From contig CM066983.1 of the NCBI GenBank assembly GCA_033977485.1, positions 64,714,010-64,778,009 of the forward strand: DNA of 64,000 nt, written 5' to 3'. Positions 22,291-34,637 of the stretch are shown here, in pieces (positions within the stretch are counted from its first letter, which is position 1; each line of letters starts with the position of its first letter). This DNA is from Hydrangea macrophylla. Taxonomy: Eukaryota > Streptophyta > Magnoliopsida > Cornales > Hydrangeaceae. A model generated the notes under the pieces. That model did not search any database, had not been told where the DNA came from, and saw only the letters and a list, made by a program, of their open reading frames with translations. The translations under genes and the position numbers were made by a program.

Positions 22291-22481
22291 ACGGTCAGAC
22301 TTTAGAATGAACAGGGTAGAGTGAACCTATCTAGTGAATATATTTTTTTGCCTGAAAAAATCCATGGACTGCCCTGCTAACCCGCGCACGCCCCACTGAC
22401 TTGCGGGTTTTTTCAGGCAAAAAAAAAAAAAATTTCACAGGGTATGTTCACTCTACCCTGTTCACTCTAGAGTCCGACCGT
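22291..22481. mobile_element. MITE with about 70-bp terminal inverted repeats
   Basis: The left arm ACGGTCAGACTTTAGAATGA is mirrored at the right end (complement ACGGTCGGACTCTAGAGTGA). The arms continue through ACAGGGTAGAGTGAAC to GCCTGAAAAAA. The loop is short, giving a near-complete foldback of 191 bp. The flanks are similar but no exact target duplication is visible, so the superfamily is not assigned. Confidence 0.8.
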
Positions 22482-23024
22482 ATCTATACATTATATATCG
22501 ACATATGTAAAGGCAAGTCGGAAAAATTCGAAATCGAAATGTTTGTTTAAGAAATTTCGGATCGGAAATTGAAAAATGCGGAATTTGCAAAACTATTCCG
22601 ATTTCAATCTGATTTTTTTTTAGAATTTTCAGAATTTGGAATTTTCGGAATTCATTTTTAGTTCCAAAATCGAAAATTTTTAGAACAGAATCGGTCGGAA
22701 TTGGAATTTTCATTCCAAATTGTTCCCCTAGGATTAAGTGACTACTTTTAAAACACAAAGTAAAATAAAAATAAGCCTAATCATATAAGGGTAAAGTATA
22801 TTTATCTTTTAAAAAAAAGTCAACAACAGAGGCAGTGTTGACACATCTAAAATCACCTTTAATTGCAAAATGCAAATGATTTATAGCCACATGCCCACTT
22901 TGTCTCAATATATTTTATGGACCGAATCGGATGGAGAGAGAGGCTTGATCTGTGGGATTGGGTCGAGAGTCGGGGACGAGAAAAGGATGGTGATTGTCTT
23001 TTTTGTTTTTAAAAAATCAGATTT

Positions 23025-23340
23025 GACGGCTCGCATGGTAACGTTTCCTGTTTTGAGTTTTCAGTTTTTTAAAAACGAAAACCAGTTTTGATTTTTTTTT
23101 TTTGAAAAAAAAAACAAAAACTTGTTTGGTAACATTGTTGATTTTTTTTTTTTTTTTTTTAAAAACAAAAACAGGAAACTCAAAACGACTTTTTGCTGTT
23201 TTTATTTTTTACCCAAAATTTGAAAACGTTTTTTAAAAACAAAAAATAAAAACGTTACCAAACGTGTTTTCAATTTTCGTTTTTTAAAAAACGAAAACAA
23301 AAACAGAAAACAGAAAACGACAACGTTACCAAACGAGCCC
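23025..23340. mobile_element. A/T-rich foldback MITE with GGCTCGTTTGGTAACG-type ends
   Basis: The left end GGCTCGCATGGTAACGTT pairs with the right end AACGTTACCAAACGAGCC. Inner sequence is dominated by AAAACAAAAAC and its complement. A partial second copy follows (23370-23500, ending CTTACCAAACGAG), and another lies near 21385. The end sequence resembles hAT-derived MITEs, but the target duplication is unclear. Confidence 0.65.
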
Positions 23341-23714
23341 TGACCTTTTTGGTTTTATCAACAATTGTGAAAACGGTTTTTCTGAAAAAAATAAAAAAAT
23401 AAAAAAATTTGAAACGTTACCAAATGTGTTTTTAGTTTTCATTTTTTAAAAATTGACAACAAAAACAGAAAGTAAGAGAACTGCAACTTACCAAACGAGT
23501 CCTTAATTTTGAATTGCGACGACCAAATTACCACGCTAATACAAATATTGGCATTTGCGATGCAAATTTTGTGTTGCCAATAACAGTAACAGATTTTCAC
23601 CACATTAGATTGGCGTCATGACTTGTGCGTTTGCGTCCCAAATAAACCATTATTAGCCCCCACCTTTTGTGCGTGCCTAAAAACTCAATTTCTTGTGGTG
23701 AGCATTCCGTTCAC

Positions 23715-24373
23715 CAGGGCCGGTCCTGACAAATTGGGGGTCCTAGGCGAACATTGAAAGCCGAGGCCCTTTAAACAACGAGGGTTCGGGAGTAGCGCTC
23801 CCAAAACGAAAATTTTTGGGTCATTTTATACATATTTGCGTGTATAAATTCTATATCAAACATATTATAAACCATATAGTGTTGATTTGTGAGGTTTTTT
23901 TTTTGGTCATTTTTTAGAATTCGGAGGTTTAGTAATTATAATCTTTATTGTATTTACTGATTATGATTTTTTTTTTTCCTTCCACTAATCTCTTTGGCCT
24001 TTTGTAATTCTACATGTGTTCATAATATTACTTTTTAATGATAATAATTGTTAAGAGCTTGTCTATGATAATAATTTATAAAGCTTGATCCAACCTAAAA
24101 TAATTTAGGTTGAGCTAAACAAAAAAGTGAGAAGATAAGTACTATTAGTTTAAATATTTAGGGTGGGTTGGATTATAATGGGGCACATACAATTATTTAT
24201 TTTTTTTCAGTATTTGCTTCGACTCTTTTATAATTGGTTCAACATATTATAGATAAAACTTTTATTTTGGGTCCTACTCAGTATTTTTCGGGACCCTTTT
24301 AAAGAGCAAAAGTTAAACAAAATGTGAAGCCCTAGACGACCGCCTACCCCGCCTATAGGCAGGGCCAGCCCTG
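23715..24373. mobile_element. Non-autonomous hAT element with perfect 8-bp target duplication
   Basis: Ends are CAGGGCCGGTCCTG and, at the right, CAGGGCCAGCCCTG, which are imperfect inverted repeats. The flanking 8 bp are identical: CCGTTCAC at 23707-23714 and 24374-24381, the duplication length typical of hAT. The 659-bp interior has no transposase ORF. Part of the interior next to the ends also mirrors (GGTCCTAGGCG near the left, CGACCGCCTACC near the right). Confidence 0.92.
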
Positions 24374-24634
24374 CCGTTCACACCATTGCAGTGCCCTCTA
24401 CACCAATTACTAATACAAATTCCACCGACTTACATATAAAGGTGTGTTGGTGAAAGTACAAGATTATACATAGTCGTACTCTGCATTAATTTACATTCAA
24501 AAGTATATAGATGCAAGTGCCAATTGTTATGTTTATACTGATTGTATCTATTCTAATTTCTCGTACCAAAAGTGAAATTTCCATTGGTACTACTCAACAG
24601 AGAAATTTCCATTTCTAATTGCAATTACCTCATA

Positions 24635-24783
24635 ATCACACGCTGACATGGTGTGTCACCCAAATTACTCGGGGACATATAACCTCCAAAAAAAGGATTG
24701 GCTTAACCACTTATCATGTTTACCTAAAGTATCGATCACATGTCGCCATATAATTGGAGCGACGCACCATATTAGCGTGTGAT
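24635..24783. repeat. Short inverted repeat (about 25-bp arms)
   Basis: ATCACACGCTGACATGGTG at the left is mirrored by CACCATATTAGCGTGTGAT at the right with two mismatches. The loop is about 100 bp. It is possibly a small MITE; no target duplication was found. Confidence 0.6.
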
Positions 24784-26043
24784 GACGTGGTGTAACAGGC
24801 TTAGTGATAATTTCTCACTCAAACATAATATTTATTCTAAAGAAGCAATGAAGCATCAAGAGGTATATGTATCATTAATTTCCTCAATTTCAGTCTCTCT
24901 TTTAACATTATAATTTCCTGAACCCGCCTTTCACAAATAAGTCATTTAATACATATTTTTATACTCTTTGTAAAAACATTTAATTGAATCTACAATTCTA
25001 CATGTACATAAATATATGTTTGTTAGTTCTCGATTATATCAACTTGGAAATCATCCCTTCATTTTATTAGTTGATCAAACTCACCGAGACTAATCTTGAT
25101 TCGATTAGTTCACCCTTCTAAATCCAGTTCAATATTTGGAAAGGAAATTAAAGAGTTACATAATGTAGATTGTTGCCGATATTACAAGGGTAACACTTTG
25201 CATCCTTGTAGTTAAGAGTACTCAGTAAGTCTGTATTACTTCGATTATTGTAGTTTAAAAGTTGATACGTTAGATGATTTTAAAAAGGAAAAAAATAGTT
25301 GATGCGTTAGATCTCATATTTGTTTCAATTTGCACATTCTGTCAATATTCGTTAGAACTGTTGATAGAATTCAGATTAATTTTAAGAGTTCGACTTCTTT
25401 GACAGAATTGTTGGCAGAACTTTACCAATATTTGATGCAGGGTGTGATTTGACACCAACTACAAATTTTAGAGTCTAAAGTGTCAATTTTTAAACTATGA
25501 TATGTACTGTGACAACGAGTACAACCTATGAGAAGCAAAAAGTATAATTAATCCATATTATATATAATAAGTTTGGTATTTTATGCAATCAATTATGAAA
25601 CTGACTTGTGAAATTGTATAACCGGTTTCACTTACCAAAATTTGAGTAACGATAGAGACATCTAAAAAGTCAACAACTTACATGATTAATTAAAACTCAT
25701 CTTCAATTACAAAATGAAAAGACAGATTTGGATGTAATTTGAAAATTGCATTAACACTTCAACAATTAAACTATTTAGGTGAGTAGTTTCGATATACTTC
25801 ACATTTTTCATAAAGTATTAATTGCAATAATTCGTACGTGCATGGTTTTCATATCTTGGATCTTGAATAGTTGGCTTTGATTACCCCACAGAGATTTCTC
25901 AATTTGGTGGACATCACAACAATCCATCATTAGAATGTCACATATCAGGTGGATCATATAGATATTCATAATTCATTATATATTGAGGCTTTGCTTTGTT
26001 GGGATCAGCTTGTTCCTTACCACCGCTCCAGAGGGCATAAAAA
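24784..26043. other. AT-rich intergenic sequence
   Basis: I see no gene, RNA or clear repeat here. Confidence 0.5.
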
Positions 26044-26481
26044 TGTTAGGGAATTTAATACACGGAAACATATTTTCCAAAACATGCAGAAAATACATCC
26101 ACAATGATAAACAAGCACACCAAAGAAAACACAAATTTTACGTGATTTTGGCAAACATTTCTTACGTCCACACCCAATAGATTAATTATTTCATTATTGA
26201 GAATAAAATCCTGTACAAGACAATGTTGAATTAAATCCTATAACCCAACCCTCAAATCCTTGTACACCCCCATGAGGGAAAACTCACAACTTGGTACACT
26301 AAGGGTTTACCTAAATTTCTATACACCGTCCCCTTTTATAGAGTTTATATACCATTTTTGTCTAACAAGAAATCAGATATTCACTCCAAATAAAACTCTA
26401 TCACAATACGAAACCAACTCATAATAGGAATTTAGCCAAATCAACAATCCCTAAATTAACAAGATTGTCCCACATGTGACA
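26044..26481 (-). repeat. Copia-like LTR (minus orientation) with polypurine tract
   Basis: On the minus strand it starts TGTCACATGTGGGACAATC and ends AATTCCCTAACA. A TATA box (CTATAAAAGGGG) lies near 26330. The sequence just before the start, minus strand, is purine-rich (AGAGGGGGTGATGGGA, 26484-26500), fitting a 3' LTR. No PBS follows the other end, which also fits a 3' LTR. Confidence 0.6.
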
Positions 26482-27719
26482 GAATCCCATCACCCCCTCT
26501 ATCACTTGTGGAAAAACTGACCAATCATTCCATCACACATGACTAGAATCTCTCAACCAAAGCACCCACAAAGTCAACCACTTTGCAACCGTTTACCATT
26601 GACCATCTTTAGTACCAGCATGCACACCCTGAATCAATATCGTCTCAACACCTCTGATTCTTCAAACTGAGGCCAATACATGTGCAGTTGCATGAGTTAA
26701 TTTACACATTAACTCTAGAGAAGAGCCTTGATACCTCTTTCTCTCTAGCAGGAATTACCAGCTTACCATCGTTTGAATCGTGAATAACCCATTCATCCAC
26801 TTGCAAGAATTTTCCATCGAGGACTTGGGAGTACAACTCTACTAACCAGACGACAAAAAGCAACTAGATTTCTCTCTCTTTCGTTGAGCACCCGTCATAT
26901 GTGATTTTCATGGCTGCATATGCAACTCGAACCCTACATCCCATGGAAACTATATGCAAATAGATTTTAGATTCCTCTGCAAAGTTGGGACCAAAGTCAC
27001 ACTACTCAAATACAGAACCAGTCTAACAAAATAATTTTGAAATCACCCGTTCCCCTTCGCGACAATACCAATCACCCAAGGACAATCGACAGCCATTTCA
27101 GGACCCATCAAAATATTTTTACGTGAACCACATACGTACCGTACCCAGAATCCAACAATCCAAGAGAAGTGTCCGCACAAGTGGAGTGTGAGGACCTCTC
27201 CACCATATGCAACCTGTTATAATTACAATAGCATCAAAATTGTCTCTTTTCCTAGATCACGACCTGCTGCATCATCCGATCTATCACCAAGAAAACGATC
27301 TTAAAGTGTACAGAATCTCACAAATGTTTCACCCACCAATGAATCTGCAGCGCCTAAAGTCCATTACAAGCACCTTAATTTGTCCCAAATTCCCATTAAC
27401 ACAACTTGTCCCACAAGTTTGAAATTATGACCAATCACATCCTTGATTTCTTGTCACACTAGATAACTTCCCTATCCAAGTCTTACAACTAAATCAAATC
27501 TAAATACTTGGCCTTTTTAAGTGCTCCAACATGACATGGCCGACTGACATGATTACTTGCTCCACGAGAGACGCCGAACGTGTTTGGCTATTCCACTAGA
27601 TTTTTCTTTTTCTTTTTTTCTTTTTTTTTTTCCCTTCTATTTTTGATTTATCATGTGCTATTCCACTATTGTTGAGTGCCTTTGTCCATCATGACCTAAT
27701 CACCATGGCTATGACCCAA
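26482..27719 (-). other. Presumed internal remnant of the copia-like element
   Basis: Apart from the polypurine tract at its left edge I find no retroelement motif on either strand. A pyrimidine-rich run is at 27600-27640. It may be a non-coding, non-autonomous element or unrelated sequence. Confidence 0.35.
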
Positions 27720-28496
27720 CTTGTTAGGAATTTAAAACACGAAAATTGTCGAACTTGCATTTTCCTATCTATTTTCCTGAATTTCTGAATTTCTTCTTTG
27801 TAAAACTCCCTATTGTATATAAATCATCTTTCTATTCTCATTCATTGTTTTGATTTAACTTATTTATGTTTGGATATGTATGTGTGACCTTGGGGAAACT
27901 TTGTTTGAAAAGTAGCCCCGAGCGCTCGAGACCTTGGAGGACTTGAGCCCACCGCTAGGGCTCGAGCCATTATTTTAGTGAAATGGCCATTTTATCCCTA
28001 GGCCTCCTAAATCTATAAATTCCAGACCATATCTTCAGCATTTCTACGTTTGAAAAACCAAAAACCGAGAGTGCCTTGAGAGGGGGAGAATTCTTGAGAA
28101 ATCCTTAAGCATTCCTCACATATACAGTCATCCACACACATGCAAGCTTGAATACCACATCTACACTAGTCTCTTTTCAAAACCATGCTTCACATTGCTG
28201 ATTTTAAGAAGGAGAATCTGTATTAGAAGTCCAGAAGTAAATCTTTTCATGATAAAGTAGAAGAGAAGTTATTCTTGGAGCTCAACAACTCTATATTTAA
28301 GCTTTCTTAACATAATCTTCACATATTCATCATCCAAACACATCCTAAGCCTAAAGGAGTATAGATTCTCACTTAGACACCTTTAGATATAGTCTTTACA
28401 TGTTTTTTATTGCTTGCATGTATCTTTAAAACTAATATACGACTTTGCATGTTAGATTAAACTAGGAATCTAGTTTATGCTAAGGTCGAGCGCTTG
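27720..28496. repeat. Left part of an LTR-like sequence with GAGCGCTCGAG words
   Basis: It begins TGTTAGGAATTTAAAACACG, similar to the copia-like LTR end at 26044. It contains GAGCGCTCGAG (27919) and GGGCTCGAG (27958) words that recur after the nested element, at 48122-48415. It is interrupted at 28496 by the 19.6-kb element. The right part is 48116-48604, ending GGCCGTGACA. A solo LTR is the simplest reading, but no target duplication is visible and its class is uncertain. Confidence 0.5.
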
Positions 28497-30868
28497 TGTC
28501 ATACCCCGATTTTTGGAAAGCCAAATAATCAGCATAGAACTAAATATAGACTACTATTCGACTGCCCAACTATTGGAGTGAACACCACGAAGCCCATCCT
28601 AATAAAACTTTTTAATGGAAATAGATGTTCTTAAAAACCTGGTTAAAACATTTGTAATAAATTTCCATTTATGTTTTTAAAACAAAACCACCACATTTCC
28701 ATTTAAAAAAAAAAAAACACTCATGCGGTCCCGAAAATACTCAGATATATTTGATTAAAGCTACAACTACTAAATCACTTATATTGAAAAGCGGAAGCTG
28801 AATAAACATTTCTAAATTCTCATTAAGAATAAAAATATTTTCATTTACAATTAAAGCTTTGAAAGAATAACCTCTATTACAACCTTTGGTCAGAGCTACT
28901 AAACGTCCCAATACCAACTATAATAATGGCCCACAATGCCAAATAAATGAAAATAGCAAATGAACAGTAAAGGTCTTCATGCCCTCAAGCAAATCCATGC
29001 AATCCAATAGTCATACCGGCCTACTCCTTAATCTGCAAAACGGCTGCGTTTCCCGAGAAACGCCCCCGCATGATAAACATCACACGGGTCAGCATTGTAT
29101 AACAACACTGGTATGAGTAAACACGCTCCAGTCTCAAGGATCACTCGTGGTCCCCTCAACTCCAACCCAACAATAATCAATTAACATAATAATACCCAAT
29201 AAATTTCCCGGAGGTTGGGAATCCGCTGGACTCCCTCCCTCTCTTGACCACAAACACATACAAAGTTGTAGGCAGAACTGTAGTTCCACACGTGAGTGAG
29301 GATAAGCGGTAGTTTCCTCGAGTCACGGCGGCAGTTTGTTCCACCCACAAAGTAAAAGAAACACTTACTCTTAAATGACATAGTGAGCCAAAGCCTGCAT
29401 ACAATGGTTAGTGGGCCCACCATCCTGCAACTCGAGAGTTAGCACAAATCCTTAGTATCATAATGAACAATTCTTCAATACCAAATCATTTAATCAATTT
29501 TCTTCGCATTATACCACGGTAACCATTTCGAGTTTTCAATTTCATGTTTCGCAACAATTTATCCATTTGCATTTAACGCTCTACAATCACTGTCATTTTT
29601 TTCTTGCCCTAGGTTCACCACTAAGGTCACCCTACTCATGGTCAACTTATTTTTTTATGAACGATTCATTATTCAATTTCCTAAGTTCACCACTTGGTCA
29701 CCCTCCATGGTACACCCACACATATATCCCATGTGTGCCCGGACATACTACTAACATCCACTCTGGTGCTAGTTTGGTTGGGATATCAACCAAACCAGGT
29801 ATACACACAGAAGGCCAGTCCATATGCCTAGACATCTAACAAATAAGCCGGGCATAAGGCTTAGGCCAGCTTGATCACGAAGCCACGGGCAAAAGGGTAC
29901 ACTCAACAAGTCGAGTTACCAAAAAAAAACATATCACACAACGGGGAGCGGTGAACACTAAGGAACTTGAAACCACTTTTTTTTTACCATCTACGTTAAT
30001 ACACACAAGTACCATTCATGAGGATTTAATCACGTCATTAACCACTTCGAAAATTTATCATTTATTACATGGATTATCATTATCCGATTATTCACAATAA
30101 GGCCCTTGTGCCAAACTTCTATTCACGTCTCTAACATTGTATTTCCACAATCATCATTTAATACCGCATATAGCATAAGTTATAGCATTTAAAATCGGCA
30201 TTCAACAGCACTATCTAAAATTGTCCCAAACAAATCTTATATTAAACAGCCCCAAAACCAGCATGGGTTGAAATTGTTCTTCATAATAATACCGTACAAA
30301 GAAACATCTCTAACAATTTTCATAAACATAATTCAAAATTCGGAGTTAACATTTACTGCTACTGTAATATGAATTTTCTGCCCAAACGGTGCTGAATTGA
30401 GAAAAATACCATTAGACGAAAAACGTGCAGAATTGCGTTTTACATTGACTCATGCGAACAGTTTTACCAAAAACAAAATGTATGAATTAATACGAATTAG
30501 TTTCTAAAACAGAACTGAGAGTTTTCTTCAATTTTACCCAAATCCGAATTTGTGTTAGTCTTCTTTTTTTTTTCTTCAATTTTCTAAATAACTTATATCT
30601 GACATTTGATATATATATAAATGTATATGTATATATCACTATAGATCCGTATTATATAAACACCCATCCATACGATTTATTCAAACTATAATGAACACAA
30701 ATCGAAAATCAATCAAACTACGAATCAACCCTACAAATCTAATTGTTTACTCACCAAATTGGGAAAAGCAAGATGATGTTGATGATGGTGAACTCCCTTC
30801 TTTTTCTTCTCTTCTCTTTTTCTTCTCCTTCTAGGTGGTTAGAGTTGCCTCTTCTCTCTTTGTCTCTT

Positions 30869-30914
<46 letters not shown>

Positions 30915-31510
30915 TCTTGAGGCTGCTCTCTTTTTTTTTTTCTAACCCTAGGATATAGTATCTATCTATATACATATAATACACACACAATACATATATT
31001 ACTCACATAAATATTAATAATCCCGTTTTTCTTTTTATGGGTTAACAAAAGAAACCCATATGAGCCCATAATGTAACACAAACCACTAAAATGGCTAGCC
31101 CAAAGGGTACTCATACCCCGGGTACTTAATTTTCATGTTAAATTCACTACTTAACTTACTAGTGGGCCCTGAAACACTACCCGACACTAAACTCGTCATT
31201 CTACAAAAATTGTAACTCAGTCAGACAATAATCTATCATATAATTTAATAAAAGCTCAAAATGTCATGTCATAATAATAATGAAACATTAGAAATTTTAA
31301 TACAAAAACAAACGGGGAAATATTACTGGTATCACTAACAAATTAAATATGGACAAATTAAATATGCTTACTAGCAATTTAATTTATGGGTTCTTCAAAC
31401 TTAAAATTTTTAAACACATGTCTTACCTAAGTACACTCATATATCATTGCTAATTGGGAAAAATTATTTAAAATAATTATTTGCACACTTAAAAATTTAG
31501 GGTTGTTACA
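28497..31510 (-). repeat. 3' LTR of the large non-coding element
   Basis: In minus orientation it starts TGTAACAACCCTAAATTTTT at 31510 and ends ATCGGGGTATGACA at 28497. It includes a CT microsatellite (about 30870-30909). Compared by eye with the copy at 45116-48115 it shows scattered single-base differences, roughly 1-2 percent. Confidence 0.9.
30870..30909 (+). repeat. (TC)n microsatellite
   Basis: About 20 TC units inside the LTR; a matching but differently interrupted array is in the other LTR near 47492-47545. Confidence 0.9.
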
Positions 31511-32408
31511 TTCTACTCTCCTTAAAGAAATTTCGTCCCGAAATTTGTAGCAACGGTAAATACACAATTCAGTCATAAATAAAGTTAGGCACGCAATTTC
31601 ATACAAATCATTGATTAAGTTTTACTCTCAACTATACAAGACTTAGTACGTCGAGCGAATAATCCAAATAAGGAAACCCTCATGTATATACCTATAGTCG
31701 CGTATAATCGATTGTTAAATTCTAACTAGAACTAAAATATAACACAATATAACTAGTCATTTCATATACACTTAGACCTTACAAATAATTTCAACATACA
31801 GTGATGCAATTCACGAATATAGTCTATGTACATGCACATGTTTACCTCTTACCGTACCCCGCACTACACCTCCAATTACTTACCGCTTCACCCAAGTCCG
31901 AGAAAATACTGGCATTGAAGATAAAGAAATTTTCGTCCGATGGTAAGCCTCGTATATAATCAATACTCACCTGAGATTCATAATATAATCTTGGCAGATA
32001 GAAGAAGGCCACTGATTTGATAGATACTCCAGATAGAATTCCAGAATATTGATAATAATAATGTATTCATATGAATAAAATGAGCTGGTTGTAACAGCAG
32101 AATACCCGAAGAAATAATCAGCTTTATAAGAACTCCAGAATATCCATAATGATAATATTGTGTTAGATGCCCAGTTGATAATAGAAATAAGAAAACCCGT
32201 AAAAATAAAGAAATCCCAATGACAACTGATCTCTTCCATATAATTCAGAAGTTTAGCAGAATGTCAATAGATACGCCGCAAGAGGTCACCAAGATAAGAG
32301 GATTCCCGACTAAGAAATTCAGATGATTGACGTGACTTCCAAATTCCCCCATTACTCCTCATATAAATAAAATGAATGCACTACTATGCAATGCTAAAGA
32401 ATACTATG
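31511..32408 (-). other. Internal non-coding part of the large element (3' side)
   Basis: The polypurine tract is at 31511-31530. The rest has no recognised coding sequence. A 90-codon minus-strand ORF (32239-31967) is hydrophobic and aromatic-rich but has no family resemblance I can name, and I do not call it a gene. Confidence 0.6.
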
Positions 32409-33019
32409 TGATATGTCCAGAAATATCTTGTAATTGCCTAACCGCCACGTGTTCAGCTAATGACCCGGGGAAGCCGGATTTGAGGCATGGAGCCCACGCT
32501 CCCGAGGGATGCTGCAGTTGCCAACCGAGATACTCGGGCGGTCGTAGTGAGGCCCTGAGGATCACGGCATCAATCACGTTTCCCCTCAATTCGTTACACA
32601 GCTGTCGCTCTATCAAGAGAATCAGTGGTTTCCTTAACTACTTAGGAAACTCACCAAATATTGGGCAAATCTATTGTGATTAGATTAGGCTTCCTAATCT
32701 CGTAAAACTTACCATGTAAAGGTGGACTCTTACACTTATAAAAGAGCCCACCTACCCTCTCAAAGGGGATCCGAGTATCAACTCTCTAAGCAAATACACC
32801 TTAGAGAAATCACCAACATACACGCATACACCCGGCTGGTATTACTGGTAGTGCCGCCCCACTTTGTTGGCTCATCAGGCCGCCGGTGATCTGCTAGTGA
32901 ACGCGCATAGACGCAACCGTGGACGTAGGTCACCTCATTAACGGGGCCGAACCACACACAAACCTTCTGTGATCTCGTTTTCTTCTTAAAATTGCCCTCA
33001 CCAGTTTCCGGCATCATCA
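32409..33019 (+). repeat. 5' LTR of the young Tat/Retand element
   Basis: TGATATGTCCAG ... GGCATCATCA, 611 bp. It has a G-box-like CCACGTG word near the start and a TATA box (TATAAAA, 32737-32743). It differs from the 3' LTR at one base. Confidence 0.95.
32737..32743 (+). promoter_or_regulatory. TATA box of the 5' LTR
   Basis: CTTATAAAAGAGCCC context inside the LTR; probable promoter for the genomic gag-pol RNA. Confidence 0.6.
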
Positions 33020-33020
33020 G

Positions 33021-33039
33021 TTTGGCGCCGTCTGTGGGA
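33021..33039 (+). other. Primer binding site
   Basis: TTGGCGCCGTCTGTGGGAA begins two bases after the LTR. The first part TGGCGCCGT matches a tRNA-Asp type 3' end. This wording is common in Tat/Retand-like elements. Confidence 0.75.
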
Positions 33040-33083
33040 AACGATACGATTTCCTTGTTAACAAAAATCTTTGACTGATCAAC

Positions 33084-34637
33084 ATGCCAAAGAAGAAGGG
33101 CAAGAAGACCGCCGATTCAACTGGTCAGGAGGACCTACAGATCGAGACGCGGGCGACCTCCATGACCTCCGACCAGGTCGCAGTAGCGCTCGAGCGGCTC
33201 TTGGAAGGCCAGCTCCAGACACAACAGCAAATAGATGCGCTCATAGCCCAGAATGAAAAAGTGGTCGAGGACTACGAGAAAAGCCCTTCGTCGGAGAAGC
33301 GGCCTGAAAAGAGCACTCCCAGTCAGAGGCCCGAAAGGAGCGCTCCCAGCAAGAAGCCTGCCCGGACGCACGGAAAGACTAGGTCCGCTCCAGGGTCCCA
33401 ACTAAACCGGGAAAGCCGGGCAGAGGGAGAGCGTAGCCAGCCTGCCAAGCGCCCACAGGAACGACCTCGGTATGTCCCTCGCCGAGCGTGACGAGTAGAG
33501 GATGCCCGGATCCTCATCGAACGGCGGCGAGCTGCAAGGGGAGAAGCATCCGGACGAAAGGTCAGGGAACCGGTCGACGATCCGCCCGCCCTAAGCCGGG
33601 ATGATCTCAGGCACAGGCTATCCCGGACTCGTAGCCGAGTGCTATCCCCAAGATCGACGCGCTTCGAGGACGAGGACGAGGCATCATCGTCCGATCCAAC
33701 TTACTACTCAGGTGCAGAGAGAAGGATCGGGCGTACTGATGTCAAGGCCCAGGTCGAGGAGCTGCAGCAGCAGATTGAGAGGCTGAACTGCAAGTCCGGC
33801 CACGACCTCACTAATACAGAAACGGAGTCACCCTACACTGCCCGGGTGACACAGTTCCCGATTCTGCGGAAGTTCAAACCCCCTCATCTCAGCTCATACG
33901 ACGGCAAGGGGAGTCCAGTGGACCACATCCGCACCTATAAGGCGCAGATGGCACTGGTCACTACCACGGACGAGTTGCTATGCCTGGCATTCCCCAGTAC
34001 TTTAAAGGGATCAGCCGCGCAATGGTTCCATGCTCTGAAACCGCGGACGGTTGACGATTTCAAGACCCTCGGCAAACTCTTCATCAGTCAGTTTGTCGGG
34101 ATGCTGGACCGGTCGCAGCCAGACACCCAGCTGCTAGCTGTCAAGCAGCAAAGGGGGGAATCTTTAAGGGAGTACGTAGATCGTTTCAACCAGCAGAGGC
34201 TTTTGATTCGCAACCTCAATGAGACCGCCGCTATCATGGCTTTCTGCTCAGGAGTTCAGCACACCAAGGTGGCCACGTCCTTTCATCGCAATCGGCCGGC
34301 AACCTTGGTGGAACTCTCGGAAAGAGTAGGGAAGTACATAGACACCGAAGAATTCCTGAAGGCGAAGCGCGCCAGCCAGACGGGAGACGAGTCCCCAAAG
34401 GCAAAGCGCAAACGCGAGGGATTTGAGAAAGGTCCGGGAAAGAAGCCAAAGCAAGACCAAAGAGAGGCTAGGGGTCAGCCCCCAACAGCTTTTACACCTC
34501 TTTCCCGACCCATACATGAGGTGATGGCCGCCGCAGAGGCGCAGAGGCTGCTTCCGCAGCCTACCAAGCTCAGAGCCCCTCCCGGCAAGAGGAATCGGGA
34601 GAAATTCTGCCGTTTATCACAAGGACCATGGCCATGA
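33084..34637 (+). pseudogene. gag of the young Tat/Retand element (one internal stop)
   Basis: Start ATG at 33084 (MPKKKGKKTADS). The N-terminal 135 residues are basic and S/P/K-rich with imperfect repeats (RPEKSTPSQ, RPERSAPSK). A TGA stop at 33489 lies where the frame otherwise stays open to 34637; the surrounding CGA-rich context suggests a C-to-T change. The capsid-type domain (33840-34330) includes FKPPHLSSYDGKG, STLKGSAAQWFHAL and QRGESLREYVDRFNQQ. A bipartite basic stretch (KAKRKREGFEKGPGKKPK) follows. A zinc-knuckle-like Cys/His segment falls exactly at the frame change at TTT 34613-34615, after which it continues in the pol frame. The role is the particle structural protein. Confidence 0.85.

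Noticed and set aside
30751..30990. Short ORFs over CT/GA repeats (also 50325-50522)
   Set aside because: They translate a microsatellite (RERERE or SLSLSL) and have no family resemblance.
31967..32239. 90-codon hydrophobic minus-strand ORF as a small membrane protein gene
   Set aside because: It sits in the non-coding interior of a LARD-type element, with low-complexity composition and no recognisable family.
33135..33401. ORFs antisense to gag and pol of the young Tat element (also 34234-34517, 35287-35697)
   Set aside because: They are mirror frames of GC-rich coding sequence without their own motifs, unlike the antisense genes at 39704-43761.
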